Assembly (NCBI GenBank): GCA_031273985.1
Contig: JAISQV010000228.1
Location: forward strand, 1 to 24,206
Source: Spirochaetaceae bacterium
GTDB taxonomy: Bacteria; Spirochaetota; Spirochaetia; Treponematales; Breznakiellaceae
Direction: 5' to 3'
Length of the DNA stretch: 24,206 nt
Numbering within the stretch: the stretch's first letter is position 1; every line of letters starts with the position of its first letter. The notes beneath the pieces are model-generated. The model was not told the origin of the DNA, did no database searches, and was given only the letters and a program-made list of their open reading frames with translations. The position numbers and the translations under genes were made by a program. Below, in pieces: positions 1 through 4,780 of the stretch.

Positions 1-23
1 GGTATAAAATATTTACTGTAACA

Positions 24-71
24 CCCTGCGCCGTCCATGGCGCAGGGCGGTTGTAGTGGGGGCTAAAAAAA
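24..71. repeat. hairpin plus GGCGGTT / TGGGGG / A-run motif (left copy)
   Basis: CCCTGCGCC (24-32) pairs perfectly with GGCGCAGGG (39-47) across a six-base loop that includes part of TCCATGG. It is followed by GGCGGTT (46-52), TGGGGG (57-62) and seven A's (65-71). The same ordered blocks, in the same orientation, recur at the right end of the window (24078-24128). The stem sequence itself differs between copies, so the structure and the motifs are conserved rather than the whole sequence. It could be a host intergenic repeat or a terminator-like element; its function is unknown. Confidence 0.5.
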
Positions 72-86
72 CAGCGTATAACAGGT

Positions 87-231
87 CTGTATATGCTTCG
101 GGCGCAGTAGCGCCCTCGGGCTCCGAAAAACCGCAGTCGGGCTGCGCCCTTTGTGCGGTTTTCTCCGCCACATTTTGGCCCGCCGCAATGCTTCGCATTG
201 CTTTATGGGCGGGCCAAAACGTCATATACAG
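87..231. other. nested multi-stem structure (structured RNA or folded ssDNA)
   Basis: An outer stem pairs CTGTATATG (87-95) with CATATACAG (223-231). Inside it lie three further hairpins: GGGCGC/GCGCCC (100-105, 110-115); AAAACCGCA/TGCGGTTTT (127-135, 154-162), which encloses GGGC/GCCC; and a perfect 12-bp stem (173-184 with 208-219), which encloses GCAATGC/GCATTGC (185-191, 195-201). All of these pairings were read directly. The layout is a three-armed cloverleaf of 145 bases. It does not match a tRNA, and I could not match it to a known RNA family. An integron attC-like site was considered because of the nearby GTATAAC, but the paired consensus box is missing. Confidence 0.5.
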
Positions 232-252
232 CCGGAACGGAAGGCCCAGCCT

Positions 253-287
253 TCACGTAAGTCGTTGCTATACAACGACTTACGTGA
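253..287. repeat. perfect 15-bp hairpin downstream of the lysis operon
   Basis: Bases 253-267 and 273-287 are perfectly complementary, with a five-base loop (CTATA). The hairpin is about 75 bases past the stop codon of the last minus-strand gene, so it could be the operon's terminator or an RNA 3'-end stabiliser. No T-run follows on the minus strand, which makes a classical factor-independent terminator unlikely. Confidence 0.5.
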
Positions 288-361
288 GCCCGCCGGGCCG
301 CCGTCTACAACCGGCCCACGCCCCTCCCCGAAAGCCGCCCGCCCGCGCCCCGCCGGGCGGC

Positions 362-661
362 CTATCCGCCCCCCGGCCCGAGGAACACCTCCCGCCACGC
401 TTCGTACATCTCCCGGGCCTTCTCCACGTCCGCCACGTACTCCGCAATCAGGACCCAGTACCGGAGCGGCACCATGACCGTTTCCCCTTCCAGCGCCGGG
501 ACCGCCTCCCCCCCGGGCCCCAGGGGGTCCGGGAAGGCGGGAAAAGACAGGCCGGGGTCAAGCGCCTCCGTCCTTACTTGCGTTGTGGAGCAGGCTGAGA
601 CTGTGAGCAAAATCAGCAGCAGCGTCGCCGGTATGTAACGTTTCCTTCTTCCCCTCCGCAT
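362..661 (-). CDS. Rz1-like outer-membrane spanin lipoprotein
   Basis: This 99-residue protein is the outer-membrane half of a two-part spanin that would fuse the inner and outer membranes in the last step of lysis. The sequence shows a basic N-terminus, a hydrophobic signal (about residues 11-21) and a lipobox, V-S-A-C, with the lipid-modified cysteine at residue 24. The mature part starts with STT, contains several prolines and has a more charged tail. The start chosen is the ATG at 661, inside the preceding spanin gene in another frame, because it gives a correct lipoprotein signal; upstream codons encode arginine/proline-rich shadow sequence. Its GGAG lies close to the start, so translation may be coupled to the upstream gene. 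Overlapping Rz/Rz1 reading frames are a known hallmark of phage spanins. It is longer than lambda Rz1. Confidence rests on architecture, not on homology. Confidence 0.78.
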   Translation of the reverse strand: MRRGRRKRYIPATLLLILLTVSACSTTQVRTEALDPGLSFPAFPDPLGPGGEAVPALEGETVMVPLRYWVLIAEYVADVEKAREMYEAWREVFLGPGGG

Positions 662-848
662 TTCTCCGGGCCTCCTCTTTCTTCCTCTCGTATTCCCCGA
701 GCCGCCGCAGCTCGGTTCTCGCCGATTCCAGCGCCCCCCGAAGCTCTTCCGCCTCCCGGCCCCGCGCCGCCGCGGCCCTGGCCGCGACCGCCAGGGCGGC
801 GGCAAGCAGGGCGACAAGCGCCGCCGCCCCCGCCAACACGCCGGTCAC
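558..848 (-). CDS. Rz-like inner-membrane spanin
   Basis: This 96-residue protein has one N-terminal transmembrane helix (about residues 4-24, Ala/Leu/Val-rich), then a charged helical region rich in Glu, Arg and Ala (about 29-68). That is the layout of an Rz-type i-spanin: anchored in the inner membrane with a coiled coil reaching across the periplasm. The start is GTG at 848, which overlaps the holin stop codon as GTGA; a GGGGGG-containing Shine-Dalgarno region lies upstream. Its last 104 bases overlap the start of the Rz1-like lipoprotein gene in a different frame. The partner lipoprotein next to it makes the assignment much stronger than the sequence alone would. The C-terminal part has no recognisable domain. 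Confidence 0.75.
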   Translation of the reverse strand: MTGVLAGAAALVALLAAALAVAARAAAARGREAEELRGALESARTELRRLGEYERKKEEARRNAEGKKETLHTGDAAADFAHSLSLLHNASKDGGA

Positions 849-1102
849 GGCCTGCCCCCCAGGCGGATGTCCCGGATCTTATCCAGGATAATGGACAGGT
901 ACACCGGCGTGAAAACAGCCGCCAGCACTACCCCGGAGAGGAGGATTTCCTCCATGCTGAGCCCGAAGGGTTTGGGGGACAGGAGCCCCCAAAACGCCTT
1001 GAGCAGGGACAGCGCCGCTATCCACGCCCCGGCAACTACCATCGAGGCCAGGGATATGCCCTTCGCCCCCGGCTGCTTCAGTTCTTCCCCCGTACCGCTC
1101 AT
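845..1102 (-). CDS. two-TM holin-like protein
   Basis: This 85-residue membrane protein has two hydrophobic segments, about residues 17-40 and 53-73, separated by a short loop containing Pro-Lys-Pro. The N-terminus is polar and the C-terminus is basic (ending near RDIRLGGRP). Size, topology and position between a peptidoglycan enzyme and the spanin pair fit a phage holin, which would form inner-membrane holes at a set time to start lysis. The ATG at 1102 overlaps the upstream stop as ATGA and has a good GGAGG four bases before it, so the start is well supported. It overlaps the downstream spanin by four bases. Small phage membrane proteins diverge quickly, so the holin call relies mainly on context; an alternative is an accessory membrane protein, with the coiled-coil/TM protein upstream acting as the actual holin. 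Confidence 0.68.
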   Translation of the reverse strand: MSGTGEELKQPGAKGISLASMVVAGAWIAALSLLKAFWGLLSPKPFGLSMEEILLSGVVLAAVFTPVYLSIILDKIRDIRLGGRP

Positions 1103-1569
1103 ACAACCTCCAATTCTACGCCCTCGTGTTTAAGGGCCTCCGCTACGGCCTCAGCCGCGCCTATAGCGTCCTCCGGGCGCGCGAAGCGGATGCAGCCCAG
1201 CGTCGTGACCGACGCGGAGTAGTGCAGCCAGTAGCCTAAGTCCTGCACCTGTTTTTCCGTCTCCCGCAGGTAGTCCCCGTCGGCGTCCAGTTCCCACACG
1301 TTCACATGCTGCCATGCGTCGGTACGGATTTTCACCGGCCCGTAGGTGCCGGAGTCAAAGCCCTTTTCCCGCTGCCAGTCGAGGCCGGTTACGCGCCAGA
1401 GGCCTTTAGGAAAGGGCCGGGGGTCGTAGGGCTTGTTGTCAGGGATGCTCAATACCACCTCGTGACTCCTCCGGGTCCTGTCCCTGAGCGTCCGTACCAG
1501 GTTGCTTACGCAGTACGCGGCGTCCGGGAGTATGAGCCTCGCCGCCGCCAGGTCCGCTATGATTCTCAT
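1099..1569 (-). CDS. putative peptidoglycan-active lysis enzyme, YkuD-like
   Basis: This 156-residue protein is soluble and lies in the endolysin position of the lysis cassette. Near its C-terminus H116-Y-S-A-S then T-L-G-C126-I-R128 resembles the catalytic His...(S/T)xGC(I/V)R signature of the L,D-transpeptidase (YkuD) superfamily and of DUF5675-like phage proteins. The spacing from His to Cys is only ten residues, shorter than in classical YkuD enzymes. The earlier Phe-Pro-Lys-Gly-Leu-Trp-Arg stretch (53-59) resembles the 'P.G.Y.v' strand of that fold. If right, it acts on peptide cross-links rather than on glycan. No lysozyme Glu/Asp/Thr motif, amidase zinc site or signal peptide is visible, so release would need the holin. 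Start ATG at 1569 is four bases beyond the previous stop. The function is inferred; the motif is seen. Confidence 0.5.
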   Translation of the reverse strand: MRIIADLAAARLILPDAAYCVSNLVRTLRDRTRRSHEVVLSIPDNKPYDPRPFPKGLWRVTGLDWQREKGFDSGTYGPVKIRTDAWQHVNVWELDADGDYLRETEKQVQDLGYWLHYSASVTTLGCIRFARPEDAIGAAEAVAEALKHEGVELEVV

Positions 1570-1573
1570 TTTC

Positions 1574-1915
1574 TTACCCCAAAAACAGTTTTACAATCGC
1601 GGGCAGGTGGGTTATTACCGCCGCCGCTGCGGCGGTTCCCGTTATCACCAGGACCCGCCCGGTAACGGTGTCCCAGAGCCGCGCTTTTTTCTTGACCGGC
1701 TCGTCTTCAAGACGGTTAAGCCGCTCCCAGTTTTCTTTGATGTGCTCCTTGTTTTTCGAGTGTTCCAGCATGAGCTGGTCCCACTTCACCGTGAAAGCCG
1801 CCTTCCAGGTTTCGTCATTGCGGCCCTCCCGGTCTATCCGTTCCAGGAGGGCCTCTATCTTATCAAGCCGCTGGAGTATGGCGATGATGTTTTCGCTTTC
1901 TTCGCTGCCGTTCAC
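1574..1915 (-). CDS. XhlA-like coiled-coil protein with C-terminal TM helix
   Basis: This 113-residue protein has a long amphipathic helical N-terminal half rich in Glu, Lys and Leu (about residues 5-75), then a basic patch (VKKKAR, about 74-79) and one hydrophobic helix (about 86-112). This layout matches XhlA-type lysis proteins, which bind the membrane face and help the holin and endolysin. The start is a GTG at 1915, with a G-rich Shine-Dalgarno sequence and GAAG a few bases upstream; the preceding small gene ends just before it. It heads the run of lysis genes and is four bases from the YkuD-like gene. It has no signal peptide. A tail-anchored structural protein remains possible, but the position favours a role in lysis. 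Confidence 0.6.
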   Translation of the reverse strand: MNGSEESENIIAILQRLDKIEALLERIDREGRNDETWKAAFTVKWDQLMLEHSKNKEHIKENWERLNRLEDEPVKKKARLWDTVTGRVLVITGTAAAAAVITHLPAIVKLFLG

Positions 1916-1917
1916 GG

Positions 1918-2031
1918 TTATTCTTCCCCCCAGGTTCCTTGTACTGCCCCAACCCCCGCTATGGCGATAACCGCCGCCGCGGTCGCGGCGAAGTTATTGG
2001 CCAGGCAGAGCGGGGCTTCTTTAGGGCTCAC
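1918..2031 (-). CDS. small predicted membrane protein
   Basis: This 37-residue open frame starts with GTG at 2031 and ends two bases before the next gene's start. A GAGG lies about eight bases upstream of the GTG. Its middle (about residues 14-30) is hydrophobic and rich in Ala, Val, Ile and Gly, and the ends are polar, so it could be a single-span membrane protein of the lysis module or a signal-like peptide. It fills most of the gap between its neighbours, which is otherwise empty in a densely packed operon. There is no recognisable family. It may be chance coding, because GC-rich DNA keeps frames open. Confidence 0.4.
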   Translation of the reverse strand: MSPKEAPLCLANNFAATAAAVIAIAGVGAVQGTWGEE

Positions 2032-2072
2032 TGATTTGCCTCGTTTCGTGTCATGCCCCCCCCCTCCCGCGC

Positions 2073-2279
2073 TCAGGCCGGCCCCGTCTCCGCCTCAAGC
2101 TCGTTGAGCCGGGCGAGCTGCGCCTGGTACCAGGCGGTTTCGCCGGGGTACAGTTCCTCCAGCGGCGCGCCCAGCTTGAACGCCTTGAGCGCCCGGTAGT
2201 CCCGCTCCGCTATGGCGTCCCGAATGCCCTTCATCTCCCGGTACCGGGCCTGTGCCGGCGTGTCCTGTAAATCGCTCAT
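2073..2279 (-). CDS. small charged protein after the tail fibre (assembly helper?)
   Basis: This 68-residue protein is highly charged and predicted to be mostly helical, with no membrane segment. The ATG at 2279 is preceded by a strong AAGGAG eight bases upstream, which decides the start; a longer in-frame extension upstream would only be shadow sequence of the tail-fibre gene. It lies ten bases after the tail-fibre stop codon. In many phages this position holds a small tail-fibre assembly chaperone, and the C-terminal helix (WYQAQLARLNELE, about 50-62) is similar in style to such proteins. That role is an inference from position; I do not recognise the family. Confidence 0.6.
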   Translation of the reverse strand: MSDLQDTPAQARYREMKGIRDAIAERDYRALKAFKLGAPLEELYPGETAWYQAQLARLNELEAETGPA

Positions 2280-2289
2280 GTCCCGCTCC

Positions 2290-4707
2290 TTATGGTATGT
2301 TCCAGCCGCCCGCGGCTGAGTCGCCGGGGGCGGTGCCCGCGCCCGATGCGCTGACGTAACAGTATTTATAGGTGGCCGTGGTGGGGGCCGGGGTGCCGCC
2401 CCGGTTCTGCAGCATCCCCTTGCACTGGTAGAAGCCGCAGCCGGAGCCGTAGGTATTTGGAACTGAAATAATGCCGGTGCCTGTGCAACTTGTGAGATTG
2501 GTGCAGTTGTCAAAACCGTGAGCGTATGCGTCCATATTGAAAGTTGATGCTCCTCGATACGTTTTAGCGGTTCCCGTACAGCCATTGAGATACGTGCAAT
2601 CTTTGAAAGCGTAGGCATTGCCGTAATAGTAGTTAAGGTTGGCAGTGACGGTGGCTGTACAGTTTGAGAGGCTGGCGCAGTTATAGAAGCCGAAAACGTT
2701 AGTATAAGAGGTCTCAGCCGCATTATCAGTAACGGTGCACCTGCAGTCGGTAAGGCCGGCGCAATCATGGAAGCCGTGAAAGATGATTCTATATATCGAG
2801 TCGCCACTGTCCCAGCCTTTGGCAGTACTGGTAATAGTACTCGTACAATTGAAAAGAGTGTCGCAGCCTGAAAAGCCTTGGCTGACAATTTTTCCGATGC
2901 TATTATGGCTGCCGGAGAAGATGTTAGTGTTTATACAGTCGGTCAGGTTGTTGCAGTCTTTGAAGCCGCAGACGAGGGATAACGTGTTGGTTGCGGTATT
3001 GTAGAAGGTGCAGTTTGTCAGGTTTGTGCAGTTCTTGAAACCGTTAAGGCCGATGCCGGCGGAGGATGTCCCCTTGAGATTGACCCCGTTCATCCAGTAG
3101 CCCATACCCACGGGCTCTACGGAGTAGTAAAGTATGTCCATGACTGTGCTGCCGTTACTGGACTTGGCGAAGATCAAAAAACTCGACGGCTCCCCGACCA
3201 CGACTTTGGTCCCGGCCACGGTGAGGTTCACCCCTTTGGTGAGCGTCCAGGAGCCTGACTTGATTAACACCGTGGAGTAGTCGTTTCCCGCCGCCGCGTT
3301 AGCCCAGTCCAGCAGGGCCTGGTCGCTGTCCACCACAAAGGTTGCGCCGGTATAGCCCCCGGCGCCGCCTCCGCCGCTCCCGCCGCCCCCGGCGCTCATG
3401 CCGTCCAGCTTCGCCTTGTCCTCAGCGCTCATCAGCCCCGCCGCGGAGGCCGTGGCCTCTCCGGGGTTTACCTGCGCCCCCGCCTGGATGCCGGCAAGCT
3501 TGATTTTCTCCGCCGCGGTCAGGAGCCCCGCCGCGGAGGCCGTGGCCGCCCCGGGGTTCACCTGCGCCCCCGCCTCGATGCCGGCGAGCTTCCCCTTTTC
3601 CCCCGCGCTAAAGTCCGCCTCCGACAGCCCCTTCCCCGTCTCCTTATCAACCTTGTTGTTTTCCAAATTGATCAGGGCCGCCTGGGTTGCGTCCCACCCG
3701 TTGAGGCTCATGCTCCCGTCTTCTTCCACAAAAGTCTTGCCGGGGAGCGTAGAGCCCTTCACCACGCCGAGGCTGCTGTTGGTGGCCACGGCTATGCCCG
3801 TCTCCCCCATGTCCGCCCAGACGTTCGCCGTCTCGTACCAGACGTAGGTCTTCCCGAAGGCCCGGTCGTCCAGCGCGGTAAGGTCCGCGGGAGCGCCGGT
3901 ATTGCCCGACGCCTCCGCATACGCGGCCTGCAGCTCCGTCTGCGTGGGCGCCGCGCTCTCCAGCTCCACCAGGTAGTAGGTCTTCTTGCCCTCGATACTG
4001 TCAAGCCGCAGGGTGTTTGCCTGGATTTGAAGGAAACTCTCCGCCGGCATGATACCGGCGCGTTCCGTACTGGCCACGGGCAGCGGCATCGCCTCCTCCG
4101 TCACTTCCCCGCCGGCCACGCCCACGCTCTTTTTGGTCAGGCTGACGCTGGTAACGGCGCCCTCTTCTACGGAAAGGCCCTGCAGCAGCCTCCCGGAATC
4201 CCCGGCGACGGCCTTGTCTATCTTCGCGGCTACGGCCTCTTCCAGCGCCGCGTCCGCCCCCTCCCGCGCCTGCGCCTCCGCCGCGAGGGCCTCCCCCAGC
4301 GCCGCGCCCGCTTCCTGCCGCGCAGCGCTCTCCGCCTCAAGCTCGTCCCGCAGCGCGGTATCCCCCCCAATCCGCGCCTGCGCCTCCAGCGCGAGGGCGT
4401 CCCCCAGCGCCGTGTCGGCCGCCGCCCGCGCCGCCGCCTCCGCCGCAAGCTGCGCCTCCAGCGCCGAGGAACGCTGCGCCAGATACTCCAGCTCCTCCGG
4501 CAGCCCGCTGATGGCGCTCTTGTCCACATAGGGCAGCTCGTTCCAGGGCAGCGTCAGGCCCGGATGCGCCGGGTCCGCCCTCCCTATCTTGAGGAGCATC
4601 CCTCCGTCCTCCCGGAACTCGACGCCCAGGGACGCCTCGTAAAGCCGGGGGTTTACCGTTTCCCACTCATCGGTGGTGCCGTGAAAAAATTGCAGTGCCG
4701 CTTTCAT
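2290..4707 (-). CDS. tail fibre / tail spike, receptor-binding protein
   Basis: This 805-residue protein is built like a phage host-recognition fibre. Residues 1-62 resemble the virion-attachment head found on many fibres and on Mtd-type proteins (FFHGTTDEWETVNP, then LKIGRAD...WNELPYV). About 80-170 is a run of roughly 15-residue Ala/Glu/Arg repeats, probably a trimeric coiled coil. About 365-435 carries two copies of the fibre motif A-x-K-x-KL-x-GI...GAQVNPG. A glycine-serine linker (about 438-452) leads to a C-terminal region (about 545-785) with at least seven 'G/A-F-x-x-C-x-x-L-x-x-C' repeats spaced about 25-35 residues apart, probably a beta-solenoid with stacked cysteines. Lysis genes lie downstream and the ejected giant protein upstream. 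It should sit at the tail tip and bind or degrade a surface polymer; no catalytic motif is visible. The Shine-Dalgarno site is weak. The C-terminal DNA is lower in GC than the rest, as expected for a swapped receptor domain. Confidence 0.8.
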   Translation of the reverse strand: MKAALQFFHGTTDEWETVNPRLYEASLGVEFREDGGMLLKIGRADPAHPGLTLPWNELPYVDKSAISGLPEELEYLAQRSSALEAQLAAEAAARAAADTALGDALALEAQARIGGDTALRDELEAESAARQEAGAALGEALAAEAQAREGADAALEEAVAAKIDKAVAGDSGRLLQGLSVEEGAVTSVSLTKKSVGVAGGEVTEEAMPLPVASTERAGIMPAESFLQIQANTLRLDSIEGKKTYYLVELESAAPTQTELQAAYAEASGNTGAPADLTALDDRAFGKTYVWYETANVWADMGETGIAVATNSSLGVVKGSTLPGKTFVEEDGSMSLNGWDATQAALINLENNKVDKETGKGLSEADFSAGEKGKLAGIEAGAQVNPGAATASAAGLLTAAEKIKLAGIQAGAQVNPGEATASAAGLMSAEDKAKLDGMSAGGGGSGGGGAGGYTGATFVVDSDQALLDWANAAAGNDYSTVLIKSGSWTLTKGVNLTVAGTKVVVGEPSSFLIFAKSSNGSTVMDILYYSVEPVGMGYWMNGVNLKGTSSAGIGLNGFKNCTNLTNCTFYNTATNTLSLVCGFKDCNNLTDCINTNIFSGSHNSIGKIVSQGFSGCDTLFNCTSTITSTAKGWDSGDSIYRIIFHGFHDCAGLTDCRCTVTDNAAETSYTNVFGFYNCASLSNCTATVTANLNYYYGNAYAFKDCTYLNGCTGTAKTYRGASTFNMDAYAHGFDNCTNLTSCTGTGIISVPNTYGSGCGFYQCKGMLQNRGGTPAPTTATYKYCYVSASGAGTAPGDSAAGGWNIP
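3434..3591 (-). repeat. 90-bp tandem duplication inside the tail-fibre gene
   Basis: Bases 3434-3501 and 3524-3591 are nearly identical, offset by exactly 90 bases, or 30 codons, so the frame is kept. They encode the two fibre motifs with AGAQVNPG followed by ATASAAGL. The few differences are mostly silent or conservative, which points to a fairly recent duplication or ongoing homogenisation. Such repeats set fibre length. Confidence 0.75.
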
Positions 4708-4780
4708 GCCGAAAGCCTATACCGGAAATTTTTTTCGCGTAATAACTTTGGGAAAATAAGTATGCGGGGCGGTTATGCGG

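Larger units (their letters stand above)
1..361. other. non-coding left flank, rich in hairpins
   Basis: No credible gene lies here; the open frames that cross it are low-complexity, lack ribosome binding sites and run antisense into the lysis genes. The segment begins AT-rich, then holds a 9-bp hairpin, a nested multi-hairpin block (87-231) and a perfect 15-bp hairpin (253-287). A nine-base inverted repeat, CGGTTGTAG at 48-56 and its complement at 305-313, brackets the whole structured block. It lies immediately downstream of the last lysis gene, so it may hold the operon's 3' end as well as the phage/host boundary. I see no integrase core site or tRNA. Confidence 0.6.

Noticed and set aside
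74..231. Integron attC site
   Set aside because: GTATAAC occurs near 75-81 and the region folds strongly, but the paired consensus box at the other end is not complementary to it and no cassette-type gene or integrase is present. It is kept only as an unexplained structure.
56..598. Plus-strand open frames of 108 and 180 codons over the left flank and lysis genes
   Set aside because: They are Pro/Arg-rich low-complexity products typical of antisense frames in GC-rich DNA, cross strong hairpins, and oppose a well-supported spanin pair.
2280..2888. Extended 271-codon version of the small gene after the tail fibre
   Set aside because: The extra 203 codons are an out-of-frame shadow of the fibre gene. 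The strong AAGGAG fixes the start at 2279.
4708..4780. Promoter or terminator in the 73-base gap before the tail-fibre gene
   Set aside because: AT-rich stretches and an AATAAC/GTTATT inverted pair are present, but I found no well-spaced -35/-10 pair and no GC-rich stem with a T-run.
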